From Pedobacter roseus (GTDB lineage Bacteria > Bacteroidota > Bacteroidia > Sphingobacteriales > Sphingobacteriaceae), in contig NZ_CP060723.1 of the NCBI RefSeq assembly GCF_014395225.1, forward strand, positions 1,922,001 through 1,986,000: DNA of 64,000 bases. Reading direction: 5' to 3'. Shown here in pieces: positions 25,585 through 35,249 of this stretch (the first letter of the stretch is position 1; every line of letters starts with the position of its first letter). The notes beneath the pieces were generated by a model, which worked only from the letters and a program-made list of their open reading frames with translations, made no database searches and was not told the DNA's origin. Both the position numbers and the translations under genes were made by a program.

Positions 25585-27093
25585 TTAATAACCCGGATTC
25601 TGAACAAGGTTTGGATTTCCAAGCTGGTTATCCGGAATCGGGAATACCAGGTATTTTGCCTCACTGGCGGGTTTTTCCTGCCAGGCTGCAAGAAATTTTC
25701 CGAAGCGGATCAAATCCTGCCTTCTAAAGCTTTCCCAATAAAGTTCTCTTCCACGTTCATCAAGCAGGTTATCCAATGTTAAGCTGGTAAATGCCGAAGC
25801 ACCTCTGGTTGTTCTGATCTGGTTAACAATCGTCAATGCCGGTGCAGGTTGAGAGGTTCTTAACAATGCTTCTGCTTTCATTAACAATACGTCGGCATAA
25901 CGGTAATAAACCCAATCGTTATCTGGTTTTTTTGATCCGGTATTGGCATAATCAATGGGATATTTAACAACCCTTATCCCGGCAACTTCCAGGTGGTTAG
26001 GATCGCGTTCGATGATGCTCACTTCAGGGGTAAAGGCTAAAGGATTGCCTTTCCTGTCTTTTAATGCAACCCCTTTCTGATCGAACTGCTGACCAATTAA
26101 AAAGCCTACCCTGATTCCGGAGATGTTGGTTTGCCCTGTATAATTTCCTCCTCTTCGGGTATCAGTAGCCTCGAATTTATTGTAGAAGTTAGATAATGTA
26201 GAAAAACCATTGTATCCATTGGGGTTTTGGTTGTAATGCAGGGTACATTTCCACATACCGTCTAAATCGCTGCCCGTTACACCAGCAGAGTTTTGCGAGG
26301 TGAAAATATTTTCTGTAGAAAGTGTATTGTTTGAAGGAGCAAAATTATCGAAATAATTAGCTGTAAGCTTGTATCCGCCAGTTGCAATTTCATCCGCAAG
26401 AGAAATTACTTTGGCCATATCTGCCTGATCGAAAGTTGGTGCCGCACGGTTTAAAATTGCTCCTTTATTGAGGTAAATCTTCATGAGCAGCGTTCGGGCT
26501 GCATTTTTATTGGCTTCAGTCGCCGGACCATTTGGCAACAGCGGAATAATGGCGGTTAACTCATTAATTAAATAAGCAATTTCATCGGCTGCATTTCTAA
26601 CCCTCGATGGTTTGGTTACACCTTCTCCCGGATCGCGATAAGGTACCTGGCCCCAGCCATCCAAAACCGAAAACTCAGAAAATGCCCTGATGAAACGTGC
26701 AGTTGCGGCCTGTGCTGGCGTAGGATTAAAACCCAATACATTTGTGCTTACGTAGCTAATACTGTTTAAATCTCTGAAAACATCCGAAATCCTGGCATCA
26801 TCTGCTGCCCATTTATGCAAATGAAGGGCACGCCAGGCGCCGTTATCATCCCAATCGCCTGCACGTGTGGGTACAATTACTTCATCAGAGGTTACTTCCT
26901 GCAGGGCAGACCAGTTCCATGGTGCCTGGTAAGGGCCCCTCATGGCGGTATAACTAGCTGTAATTAATCCGGGAACGTCATTTGATCCCAGTGCACCTGA
27001 ATTCACCTGGCCATTTAAGTTTTCATCTAGTTTGGTACAGCCCGATAGCGCAAGGGTAGCGGCTACGAAGCTGATGATATATTTATTTTTCAT
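25585..27093 (-). CDS. SusD/RagB family nutrient-binding outer-membrane lipoprotein
   Basis: Cell-surface substrate-binding lipoprotein that works with the SusC-like porin next door. Start chosen at ATG 27093: MKNKYIISFVAATLALSGC is a clean lipoprotein signal; the longer frame has a 13-residue leader inside the SusC end. About 502 residues, usual for SusD. Typical markers: N-terminal SGCTKLDEN, TPR-like helices (RFIRAFSEFSVLDGWGQVPYRDP), and the C-terminal RQDLIRFGKF...DNQLGNPNLVQNPGY ending, which is highly characteristic. The gene start overlaps the SusC stop region. Substrate unknown: no glycanase, sulfatase or regulator is adjacent. Confidence 0.96.
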   Translation of the reverse strand: MKNKYIISFVAATLALSGCTKLDENLNGQVNSGALGSNDVPGLITASYTAMRGPYQAPWNWSALQEVTSDEVIVPTRAGDWDDNGAWRALHLHKWAADDARISDVFRDLNSISYVSTNVLGFNPTPAQAATARFIRAFSEFSVLDGWGQVPYRDPGEGVTKPSRVRNAADEIAYLINELTAIIPLLPNGPATEANKNAARTLLMKIYLNKGAILNRAAPTFDQADMAKVISLADEIATGGYKLTANYFDNFAPSNNTLSTENIFTSQNSAGVTGSDLDGMWKCTLHYNQNPNGYNGFSTLSNFYNKFEATDTRRGGNYTGQTNISGIRVGFLIGQQFDQKGVALKDRKGNPLAFTPEVSIIERDPNHLEVAGIRVVKYPIDYANTGSKKPDNDWVYYRYADVLLMKAEALLRTSQPAPALTIVNQIRTTRGASAFTSLTLDNLLDERGRELYWESFRRQDLIRFGKFLAAWQEKPASEAKYLVFPIPDNQLGNPNLVQNPGY

Positions 27094-27109
27094 GTGATTA
27101 TATTTGAAA

Positions 27110-30100
27110 TTAAAGTGAAAAATTAACACCAAAATTGAAAGTTCTGACAGTAGGATAGGCCGTATAATCTATGCCTGCTGATGGTACGCCATTGATGCTT
27201 TTATTTACATTTACCTCCGGATCGAAACCTGTATAATTGGTGATGACGAACAGATTCTGACCATTAACATAGATATTGAGTGATTTTATGGCTTTACCAA
27301 TATTACCAATGTTATAATTAATGGTGGCATTGGCTAATTTTACATAATCTCCCTTTTCAATATATCTTGATGAAGCGGCAATAGGGTTTGCTAATGATTC
27401 CTGAATGCCCGAATTAACGAGTGCTGAAGAAATATTCCTCGTACCCAGATTTGAAATGGCTAAAACCGAATTTGCCGTATTGTTATAAATGCTCTGACCA
27501 AATGAGCCATTAAAATTGGCTGTTAATGAGAATTTTTTGTACCTCAGGCTAGTGCTTAAACCCATAATTGCTTTAGGATTCGGATTTCCAAGGTAATATT
27601 TGGTGAAACCATCATCTGTATAGGTAGAAAATCCACTTGCATCTAAACCATTGTATTGTCTGGTTACCATGGCAAATAATGGCAAGCCATTTTTGATCAC
27701 CTCTAAATTTACCCCGCTTAATCCCTGGCCACTTAATGATCCTGTTCTGATTAATCCGGTAAGGTTTTTAACTGTATTTTTAATAAAAGTAACATTACCG
27801 CCGAAAGACCATGATAGCTTATCATTATCTATGATATTGGCATTCAGGCTAATTTCCAGCCCTTTGTTCTGCACTTCTCCATCTAAATTATACCAGGTAA
27901 TTACACCATTGGGTGCAGCAGGTGAGAAGGCGCTCTGAGGAAACAATAAATCGGAGGTAACTTTATTAAAGTAATCAATAGATCCTGTTAGTTTATTGTT
28001 TAAGAAGCCAAAATCAACACCAATATTGGTTTGTTTATCTTCCTGCCATTTTAAATCCGGATTGGCGTTATTGATGCCCACTAAACCATCAACGCCCCTG
28101 ATTACAAAACGCTGTTGAGAAGATCCTGATGGGAAATCCTGGTTACCTGTTTTGCCATAGCCCAATCTTAATTTTAACTGGTTAAGCCATTGCGCGTCAC
28201 TTAAAAAACTTTCCTTTTTAACATCCCAGGCAGCAGCAAAAGAGGGGAAATAGCCATATTTATTATTGGCTCCAAACTTAGTTGATCCATCGGCCCTGAA
28301 AGTAGCTGTTAAGATATATTTACTATCATAATTAAAAATAGCCCTGGCAAAATAAGATTGTAACTCCGTTGTGGGGTCATTACTGGTTACAAAAGTACGG
28401 TTAACCGGTATGGTGGCTTCAAATGCATCGGTATAATCTACCGCAATATCACCAAAGCCGGTAGCTGTATTAATGGCGCCTTTACTAATAAAATTAGAAT
28501 ATTCATAACCAATAACGGCATTTAAATTTAGTTTACTGGCAATTTCTTTATTGAAATTTAAGGTATTGGTAAACTGTTGTGTTAACAGTTCGGTATTCGA
28601 ATAACTGGCAAAACCACCTTTAAACGCCCCATCAGGTTGAATACCCTGAAGATTTAAGGTACTTCTGGTAGAAGACCTCCTAATACCCGTACTATAATTC
28701 ACGCTGGCCAGCATCCTGTACTCTAACCAGGGCGTAATTTTGTAATATGGGGATACACTTCCTAAAATGGTAGAAACCTTTGCCTTATCGCTGTTTGCAG
28801 CCAGAGCCGCTAATGGATTTATGGTGGTTGAGCCATAATCGATAAATAAACTGCCATCTGGGTTATAAAATGACTGGGTAGGATTCCAGGATAAAGCCTG
28901 ACTGATTAAACTGCCTGTAAAACCTGCATCAGTAGTAATTGGAGCAATGTTTTCTAAGTATTGGTTACTAATCATGTTCACATCCAACCCCAGTTTTTTG
29001 CTCTCCAGGAATTTGAAATTGCCGTTAAAACCTGCACTATATTTTTTAAAGTCCGATGCCTTAATAATTCCCTGTTGATTTTGATAGGCGAGTGATGCTC
29101 TAAAGGTATTGCCGTTATTACCTCCGCTAATCCCTACCGAATAGTTTTGGTTGTAAGCCGTACGCAACACTTCATCTAATGCATTAACACTGGTGCCAAA
29201 ATCGCCTGCAGTAAGGTTGTACTTTTTCAGCGCTGCCCTATATTCATCACCCGTTAGTACATCCACTTTTCTGGCAATACTTCCAACACCTGCTGATGCG
29301 TTTACATCAATTTTAGTTTCGCCCGATTTTCCTCTTTTTGTGGTAATTAAAACCACACCGTAAGCTGCACGCGAACCGTAAATGGCTGTCGCAGATGCAT
29401 CTTTAAGGATTTCCATCGATTCGATGTCGGCCGGGTTGATAAAGTTTAAAGGGTTGCCATCAGGTGTGGTACCTGTACCTGCGCTGGCGGTTAAGCCTCC
29501 AACACCAGCATTGGTTGACGGCCTGGCCGATCTGCCGTCCAGGGCAACACCATCCACCACATAAAGCGGCTGTCCGGTACCTGTTATGGCCGAATTACCC
29601 CTGATGCGTACTGTAGAAGCGCCTCCCGGCTGACCGCTGTTGTTGATCATCTGTACGCCGGCCACTTTACCCTGAATCAATTGATCGGGGGCATTTAAAG
29701 GGCCCTTGTTAAAATCTTTTGCAGAAACAGTGGTTGCTGCACCGGTTAAATCGCTTTTCCTTACAGAAGCATAGCCGATAACCACCACTGCATCCAGGTT
29801 ATTTAAGGAGGCCATGGTGATATTGATTGTAGTTTGGTTATTGATACTAACGGTTTGTGTTTCCATCCCTACAAAGCTGAAAACAAGCTGGCTGCCTCCT
29901 GCTGGAACAGTAATGGCATATTTCCCTTCAACATCGGTTTGCGCCTTGGTCGTACCTGGTTTTACCTGAATGGTTACACCGGCCATTGGTATCTTTTCAT
30001 TGTCGAGTACAACGCCCTTAACTACGCTTTGTGCAAAAGCTGATGCGCTGAGCAGCAGCATGCAGCAACTTATCATCATAAGTTTTTGCAAAGAATGCAA

Positions 30101-30154
30101 TTTCTGTTTGTTGGATAAAACAGCCCAATTGCTTTTTGGTAAAATAATGTTCAT
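27110..30154 (-). CDS. SusC/RagA family TonB-dependent outer-membrane transporter
   Basis: Outer-membrane TonB-dependent importer of 1014 residues. A signal peptide (MMISCCMLLLSASAFAQ near residues 26-42) is preceded by a 25-residue leader, common in this family. Then a carboxypeptidase-like regulatory domain (VVKGVVLDNEKIPMAGVTIQVK, split here), the plug with the SusC signature (DAVVVIGYASVRKSDLTGA in part), and the plug motif GVVLITTKRGKSG, and a 22-strand barrel ending in NFGVNFSL. Upstream gene of the SusC-SusD pair. No FecR/anti-sigma or ECF sigma gene precedes it, so regulation is not evident. Substrate is unknown. Confidence 0.96.
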   Translation of the reverse strand: MNIILPKSNWAVLSNKQKLHSLQKLMMISCCMLLLSASAFAQSVVKGVVLDNEKIPMAGVTIQVKPGTTKAQTDVEGKYAITVPAGGSQLVFSFVGMETQTVSINNQTTINITMASLNNLDAVVVIGYASVRKSDLTGAATTVSAKDFNKGPLNAPDQLIQGKVAGVQMINNSGQPGGASTVRIRGNSAITGTGQPLYVVDGVALDGRSARPSTNAGVGGLTASAGTGTTPDGNPLNFINPADIESMEILKDASATAIYGSRAAYGVVLITTKRGKSGETKIDVNASAGVGSIARKVDVLTGDEYRAALKKYNLTAGDFGTSVNALDEVLRTAYNQNYSVGISGGNNGNTFRASLAYQNQQGIIKASDFKKYSAGFNGNFKFLESKKLGLDVNMISNQYLENIAPITTDAGFTGSLISQALSWNPTQSFYNPDGSLFIDYGSTTINPLAALAANSDKAKVSTILGSVSPYYKITPWLEYRMLASVNYSTGIRRSSTRSTLNLQGIQPDGAFKGGFASYSNTELLTQQFTNTLNFNKEIASKLNLNAVIGYEYSNFISKGAINTATGFGDIAVDYTDAFEATIPVNRTFVTSNDPTTELQSYFARAIFNYDSKYILTATFRADGSTKFGANNKYGYFPSFAAAWDVKKESFLSDAQWLNQLKLRLGYGKTGNQDFPSGSSQQRFVIRGVDGLVGINNANPDLKWQEDKQTNIGVDFGFLNNKLTGSIDYFNKVTSDLLFPQSAFSPAAPNGVITWYNLDGEVQNKGLEISLNANIIDNDKLSWSFGGNVTFIKNTVKNLTGLIRTGSLSGQGLSGVNLEVIKNGLPLFAMVTRQYNGLDASGFSTYTDDGFTKYYLGNPNPKAIMGLSTSLRYKKFSLTANFNGSFGQSIYNNTANSVLAISNLGTRNISSALVNSGIQESLANPIAASSRYIEKGDYVKLANATINYNIGNIGKAIKSLNIYVNGQNLFVITNYTGFDPEVNVNKSINGVPSAGIDYTAYPTVRTFNFGVNFSL

Positions 30155-30440
30155 AGTTGATTTAATTATTTGGTTAGAAAAATTAGCTGATCTTGTATAG
30201 GTGAGCGCTAAAACCTAGGGCGATTTATTTTTGCCGTAATTGTTCATGATGTTTAGTTTAGTTAATAATTGATTTTCATGAATTGATTAGCCGCTTACCG
30301 GGTTTTTTAATTGCCCGATCCTCTAACTCATCATCTGGAATTCATTTTTGTTAAATTACTAAAAATGTAATACATGTAAGTATGTATTGTATTTATTAAT
30401 TTAAATAATATTTGGTCTTAATTTGTCTTTTTAAAGCTAA

Positions 30441-30839
30441 TTAAGGATGATACAATTGTAGAAAACAATATATATGGAGTAGAGTAACTATTTTTTTTCC
30501 TTGCGAAGGCTGTTCCATAATCCTTTTCTCTGCCCATTGCCTAAGGTAATAAGTTGCGCCTGCAGGGGTGAGGGAATATTCTACTTTTGGGAGAACTTCG
30601 AGGTATACTTTTCTATTCACCAATTCATCTTGTAAAGTCTGGGTAAGCATTTTTGTTGTAATTCCGCTGAGCTGGCGTTTAAGTTCTCATAACGAAGAAT
30701 CTTCTTGTCATTTAAATACCAAAGTATCCGCCCGCGGTATTTCCCGCCGATCCGCTGAAATGCAAAATCAACTGGTAAACCCCTACAGATTCTCTCCAGA
30801 ATTAAGCTTTATTATTGTACGATTAACTTTAATCTGCAT
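30441..30839 (-). pseudogene. Decayed HxlR-type transcriptional regulator
   Basis: Reading the minus strand in shifting frames gives a recognisable HxlR winged-helix protein: LPVDFAFQRIGGKYRGRILWYL, then after a lost base near 30690 the frame continues KRQLSGITTKMLTQTL, and then DELVNRKVYLEVLPKVEYSLTP. Another frame break lies upstream near 30800, and a few codons are missing after TLQ (expected xELExD) and in the C-terminal helix. At least two frameshifts and in-frame losses show the gene is inactive. It flanks the two-component/efflux region. Family recognition is good; exact boundaries are approximate. Confidence 0.75.
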
Positions 30840-31008
30840 AGATAAGGCTGAAGAAAAATTATTGCCCGGACAGAATCGTTTGTGGAAGACCGGTTGAAAA
30901 ACCAGCTTTCAAAAAAAAAAATGTATTTCTACAAGCTTGAACATACGATGAGCGAATGTAAGTAAGAGATTTACTTTAAAAAGCCGGCTTAATTTAATAA
31001 TTTACACC

Positions 31009-31686
31009 ATGAAAATTTTGGTCATTGAAGATGAACAGGCACTTTCTGATAGTATTCTTGCCTATTTTACTGGTGAGGGCAATATCTGTGAACTCGCAAG
31101 AGATTTTGCTTCGGCTTCCGAAAAAATAGCAGTTTACCATTACGACTGCATTTTGCTTGATCTTGGCCTGCCTGGTGGTGAGGGGCTAGAGCTGTTGACC
31201 CAGCTGAAGAGTACCAATAAAAAAGATGGGGTATTGATTATTTCGGCCAGGCATTCGCTCGATGACCGTTTGGCCGGACTTGATCTTGGTGCCGATGACT
31301 ACCTGGTAAAACCTTTCCACCTTTCTGAGCTGAAAGCCAGGGTAAGTGCAATTGTAAGAAGAAAGAATTTTGATGGAAATAATGTAATTAGCTTTAATGA
31401 GATCAAGGTTGATGTTTCGGCGATGAAAATTACGGTAAACGATCAGCCTGTTGCACTCACCAAAAAAGAGTTCGACCTGTTAATTTATTTCATCTCCAAC
31501 AAAAATAAAGTAGTCACTAAAAATGCCATGGCCGAACACCTTTGGGGTGATGAAATGGACCTTTCGGATGATTTTGATTTCATTTATACTCATGTTAAAA
31601 ACCTAAAGAAAAAGCTTAGCGAGGCAGGTGCAAAAGACTATCTGCGTTCTGTTTATGGAATTGGTTATAAATTTAGCAGCCAATGA
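31009..31686 (+). CDS. OmpR/PhoB-type response regulator
   Basis: DNA-binding response regulator, 225 residues. Receiver domain with acidic pocket (IEDEQ), phospho-acceptor Asp51 (LLDLGLPGG), the switch Ser/Thr in IISARHS and Lys in LVKPFHL; C-terminal winged-helix output domain (about 125-225) with KKEFDLLIYFISNKNKVVTK and a wing ending YRSVYGIGYKF-type. Its stop overlaps the start of the kinase gene (ATGA), so the two are one operon. OmpR-type regulators bind direct repeats with an 11-bp period; such repeats occur in the sites at 32942-32970 and 33912-33940, which I take as its targets. Confidence 0.95.
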   Translation: MKILVIEDEQALSDSILAYFTGEGNICELARDFASASEKIAVYHYDCILLDLGLPGGEGLELLTQLKSTNKKDGVLIISARHSLDDRLAGLDLGADDYLVKPFHLSELKARVSAIVRRKNFDGNNVISFNEIKVDVSAMKITVNDQPVALTKKEFDLLIYFISNKNKVVTKNAMAEHLWGDEMDLSDDFDFIYTHVKNLKKKLSEAGAKDYLRSVYGIGYKFSSQ

Positions 31687-32936
31687 AACTCTCCAGCCGT
31701 TATAACAGGGCAAACATCATCACCTCCATCATTGTGCTAATCATTACCGGGATCATCTATTATCTGGTGATCCACCTTATATTAACCAATAAGCTTGATA
31801 GAGACCTTGCGGTTGAAGAAAATGAGATCAGGCAATATACCCAAACCTATAAGAAACTGCCGCTGCCGGCCACCTATCTTGATCAACAGGTTTCTTACGG
31901 CGAGCCTAGAGGCGATAGTGCTGACATCCGCGAATTTAGTTATACCACGTATCTAAACCCCAAAGAGAAAGAATTGGAGCCGGGAAGAAGCCTGGTAACC
32001 ACGGTGAACCTTAACGGAAAAACGGTAATTGTTACCATCACAAAATCGCGTGTAGAATCAGAAGATCTGGTCAGGATTATTTTATTGATTACCTTGGGCA
32101 TCACTGTTTTACTTTTAGTTTCATTGCTATTGATTAACAGGTTTGTGTTGAGCAGGTTATGGAAGCCATTTTACCAGGTGCTAAACCGGATGAAAGCTTT
32201 TGAGGTGACGCGAATGGATAACATCAAAGAGGAGCCTACGAAGATAGATGAGTTTAACGAGCTCAATAGATCAGTAAACGCAATGGCCGAAAAGGTGAAA
32301 CAGGATTATAAAGAACTTAAAAGTTTTACCGATAATGCTTCGCATGAAATGATGACGCCGCTGGCCATAATCAATTCTAAACTCGACTCGCTTTTGCAGA
32401 CCGAATCTTTTACCGAACAGCAGGGCGCATTACTGGAAGATATTTACCAGGCCACGGGCAGACTTTCGAGATTGCATCAGTCGCTTTTATTGTTGGCCAA
32501 AATCGAAAACAACCTTATTTCGGATGTGCAGGAGGTAGATCTGAAAGAATTAATCGAAGCAAAAATTCGTCAGTTTTCCGAACTTTTTGAATGCGATGGT
32601 TTAAAGGTGGAGGTAAAGCTGTCAGAACGAAAATTAACCATGAGCCGCTACCTGGCCGATATTCTTTTGAATAACCTGATCAGCAATGCCGTAAGGCACA
32701 ATATGAGCGGTGGAAAGATATTGATCGAATTAAACGCAGAGAAACTAATGGTATCCAATACCGGTAAAAAACTCAATATCCAAAACCGCATGTTCGACCG
32801 TTTTTCGAAATCGGCAACATCAGAAGGAATGGGGCTTGGATTGGCCATCAGCAAGCAGATCTGTAATCTTTACGGTTTCAGTATTGAATACGGTCAAGTT
32901 GAAAATCTGCATATTTTTACAATTTATTTAGCTTAA
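31683..32936 (+). CDS. Membrane sensor histidine kinase
   Basis: Partner kinase of the response regulator, 417 residues. Two transmembrane helices (about 10-35 and 130-158) enclose a roughly 95-residue periplasmic sensor region; then a HAMP-like linker and a HisKA domain with His221 in NASHEMMTPLAI, followed by HATPase_c with NNLISNAVRHN, a shortened G1 region (VSNTGKKL), the F box (MFDRFSKS) and G2 (GMGLGLAIS). G1 lacks the usual DxGxG acidic start (N instead), which is common in this subfamily of Bacteroidota kinases. The input is unknown; gene order suggests cell-envelope stress or an exported drug. Confidence 0.93.
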   Translation: MKLSSRYNRANIITSIIVLIITGIIYYLVIHLILTNKLDRDLAVEENEIRQYTQTYKKLPLPATYLDQQVSYGEPRGDSADIREFSYTTYLNPKEKELEPGRSLVTTVNLNGKTVIVTITKSRVESEDLVRIILLITLGITVLLLVSLLLINRFVLSRLWKPFYQVLNRMKAFEVTRMDNIKEEPTKIDEFNELNRSVNAMAEKVKQDYKELKSFTDNASHEMMTPLAIINSKLDSLLQTESFTEQQGALLEDIYQATGRLSRLHQSLLLLAKIENNLISDVQEVDLKELIEAKIRQFSELFECDGLKVEVKLSERKLTMSRYLADILLNNLISNAVRHNMSGGKILIELNAEKLMVSNTGKKLNIQNRMFDRFSKSATSEGMGLGLAISKQICNLYGFSIEYGQVENLHIFTIYLA

Positions 32937-32941
32937 GGCAG

Positions 32942-32970
32942 ATAACTACAGGATTGCTTCATAATTGCAT
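32942..32970 (+). promoter_or_regulatory. Candidate response-regulator operator, copy 1
   Basis: A 29-base segment directly after the kinase gene and 31 bases before the PAP2 start. It is 26/29 identical to 33912-33940 in front of the tolC-like gene. Inside it GATTGCTTCAT and AATTGCATCAT form an 11-bp direct repeat, the spacing used by OmpR-family regulators. A TAGTTTTG element, fitting the Bacteroidota -7 consensus, begins three bases further on at 32973. Confidence 0.6.
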
Positions 32971-32972
32971 CA

Positions 32973-32980
32973 TAGTTTTG
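32973..32980 (+). promoter_or_regulatory. Candidate Bacteroidota -7 promoter element before the PAP2 gene
   Basis: TAGTTTTG fits the TAnnTTTG -7 consensus exactly and is 22 bases in front of the PAP2 start codon at 33002. Its -33 region falls inside the candidate operator, as expected for an activated promoter. Confidence 0.5.
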
Positions 32981-33001
32981 ATTAAAATTAAACTTAAGGC
33001 T

Positions 33002-33793
33002 ATGCGTAGATTAATTCTTTCCACCATATTTTTTATCACTGCCCTATCTTTTTGTTCTGCGCAGGTTATTGATTCTGCTTTAGCTGCTCCTGCAGATTCT
33101 ACTGCAAGATGGTATGCGGGAAATATCATCCCAAAGGCTAAATTCAGGCCACTTACCTTTATTGCACCAGCGGTATTGATGGGTTATGGTTTCGCTGCGG
33201 TTTATGATCATGGTGCGCTCAAACAGCTCGATGTGAGTACTAAGGATGAATTACAGGAAGACCATCCGCTTTTTGCCGCACACGTTGATGATTATTTGCA
33301 GTTTGCCCCGGCTGCTGCGGTTTATGCACTCAATATTTCAGGTGTTAAAGGAAAACATAATCTCTTTGATGCTTCTATGCTTTACGTAACTTCTGCAGCC
33401 ATTATGGGTGTTTCTACCCATTTTGTAAAACAGGGCATAGGCAGGGAGAGACCCGATGATTCGGGTACCAATTCTTTTCCATCAGGCCATACCGCATCGG
33501 CCTTTATGGCGGCAGAATTTCTTCATCAGGAATATAAAGATGTAAATCCCTGGATTGGTTATGCAGGGTATTTTGTGGCCACTGCTACAGGTACACTCAG
33601 GATGTACAATAACAAACACTGGTTTAGCGATGTGGTAGCAGGTGCCGGTTTCGGTATAGCCTCTACTAAAATCGCCTATCTCCTTTATCCTTATATGAAA
33701 AGCCTTTTTACCACAAAAAAAGAAGGTAAATTTACCTTAATGCCTTTTCACCAGCCGGGAAGCACCGGGCTGATGCTTTCAGGTAGATTTTAG
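33002..33793 (+). CDS. PAP2-family membrane/periplasmic phosphatase
   Basis: Phosphatidic-acid-phosphatase type 2 protein, about 264 residues, with an N-terminal signal (MRRLILSTIFFITALSFCSAQ). Start at ATG 33002; the upstream alternative is TTG and would precede the signal. The three phosphatase motifs are visible: KQGIGRERP, SFPSGHTAS and a third motif ending KHWFSDVVAG. Candidate substrates are lipid A or undecaprenyl phosphates, as for other exported PAP2 enzymes. Placed directly after the two-component system and preceded by the candidate operator, so it is likely under that system and may remodel envelope lipids. Confidence 0.9.
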   Translation: MRRLILSTIFFITALSFCSAQVIDSALAAPADSTARWYAGNIIPKAKFRPLTFIAPAVLMGYGFAAVYDHGALKQLDVSTKDELQEDHPLFAAHVDDYLQFAPAAAVYALNISGVKGKHNLFDASMLYVTSAAIMGVSTHFVKQGIGRERPDDSGTNSFPSGHTASAFMAAEFLHQEYKDVNPWIGYAGYFVATATGTLRMYNNKHWFSDVVAGAGFGIASTKIAYLLYPYMKSLFTTKKEGKFTLMPFHQPGSTGLMLSGRF

Positions 33794-33911
33794 TCGCTTT
33801 AAAACGATAACAAGAGCTGTTGAACTTTGTTTTATTGCATTCGTGTTTTATATAATAGCCTGTGCATTTTATATTACCGCACCTATTTCCTTAAAGTACA
33901 AGCCCAAAAAA

Positions 33912-33940
33912 ATAACTACAGAATTACTTCATAATTGAAT
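33912..33940 (+). promoter_or_regulatory. Candidate response-regulator operator, copy 2
   Basis: Second copy of the 29-base site (see 32942-32970), 60 bases before the tolC-like start codon at 34000. Three differences only, all in the middle or the end. The 11-bp direct repeat is weaker here but recognisable. Presence of the site at two promoters downstream of the response-regulator operon supports a local regulon. Confidence 0.6.
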
Positions 33941-33999
33941 ATTAATTTAGCCTGTGTAACAATTGAAATTCAAATCCTGAAAGGAGTAAGACAATACAA

Positions 34000-35247
34000 A
34001 TGAACATGATCTATAAACTGCTCGCTACCATTTTACTGATTGTTTCGGGAACCAGGATTTGGGCACAGGCGCCGGTAAAAAACCTGGATTATTATCTGGG
34101 GCAGGCTAAATCATCAAGCCCGGTACTTAAAGATTTTGAAAACCAGCGCAAATCTGCTGGAATTGACAGCCTGATTGTTCGGGCAAGCGCAAAACCACAG
34201 GTAACCGGCACAGGCAATGGTCTTTACGCACCAGTGGTACGCGGCTATGGTTATGATGAAGTGCTTACCAATGGGCAGGCATTGGATGCCATGTTAAATG
34301 TAAATTACGACCTCCTGAACAAAAAAAAGATCAATAACCAGCTGGAAGGCATTAAAATTCAGAGCGATTCGGTAAAATATGCAAGTCAGCTGTCGTTATT
34401 CGACCTTAACCGATCAATTATTGATCAATACATCACCGCTTTTGCCAGTCAGCAGCAGGTTGATTTTAACCGTGAAGTGGTTACGCTATTGGATAAAGAA
34501 GAAAAACTGCTTAAAACCCTCACACGGAGCAATATCTATAAACAATCAGAATACCTGACCTTTCTGGTTACCCTCCAGCAGCAACAGCTCAGTTTAAAAC
34601 AGGCAGAACTACAGTTTAAAAACGATTACGCCATACTCAATTATCTTGCTGGCATAGCCGATACCACTCAGTCTAAACTTGCTGAACCTCAACTGCAGAA
34701 CGTGGTATTTGCTGGTGAAAAAAGTTTCTTTACCAGGCGTTTCGAACTGGATAGCTTAAAAAATACGAACCTTAAAAACGGCATCGACCTTAACTATAAA
34801 CCAAAACTTGGTATTTATGCCAATGGCGGTTATAATTCGTCGCTGGTGCTTCAGCCTTATAAAAATTTTGGTGCCAGTGTAGGTTTTACCTTTTCGGTGC
34901 CGATATACGATGGCCACCAACGGAAAATGCAGTACGATAAACTGAGCCTTTCGTCGAATACAATTGCGGGTTACCGTAATTTTTTTATCCGTCAACAAAA
35001 CCAGCAGCTTAACCTCATCCGCCAGCAGATGGTGCAGACCGATGCCCTTTTTGGGAAAATCAATGAACAGATTCGTTTTAGCAAGGGACTCATCGATGTA
35101 GACAGCAAATTGCTACATACCGGAGATTTAAGAGTGTCGGACTTTATTATTGCCATTAATAATTACCTTTCTGCTCAAAACCTGCTGAGGCAGACCAATA
35201 TTAACCGACTGAAACTGATCAATCAATTTAACTACTGGAACAGATAA
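34000..35247 (+). CDS. TolC-family outer-membrane efflux channel
   Basis: Outer-membrane channel of the RND efflux complex, 415 residues with a signal peptide (MNMIYKLLATILLIVSGTRIWAQ). It has the long alpha-helical TolC pattern: LDYYLGQAKSSSPVLKDFENQRKSAG in the first half and a related repeat RQQNQQLNLIRQQM in the second, with a SGGYN-type beta segment and a GxSVGFTFSVPIYDGHQRK-like strand in between. First gene of the operon tolC-like, adaptor, RND pump, propeller; the next start is 2 bases after its stop. Controlled probably by the site at 33912. Confidence 0.9.
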   Translation: MNMIYKLLATILLIVSGTRIWAQAPVKNLDYYLGQAKSSSPVLKDFENQRKSAGIDSLIVRASAKPQVTGTGNGLYAPVVRGYGYDEVLTNGQALDAMLNVNYDLLNKKKINNQLEGIKIQSDSVKYASQLSLFDLNRSIIDQYITAFASQQQVDFNREVVTLLDKEEKLLKTLTRSNIYKQSEYLTFLVTLQQQQLSLKQAELQFKNDYAILNYLAGIADTTQSKLAEPQLQNVVFAGEKSFFTRRFELDSLKNTNLKNGIDLNYKPKLGIYANGGYNSSLVLQPYKNFGASVGFTFSVPIYDGHQRKMQYDKLSLSSNTIAGYRNFFIRQQNQQLNLIRQQMVQTDALFGKINEQIRFSKGLIDVDSKLLHTGDLRVSDFIIAINNYLSAQNLLRQTNINRLKLINQFNYWNR

Positions 35248-35249
35248 CC

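Noticed and set aside
30568..30897. 109-residue plus-strand frame
   Set aside because: It is the antisense of the decayed HxlR gene, whose protein motifs are clear on the minus strand.
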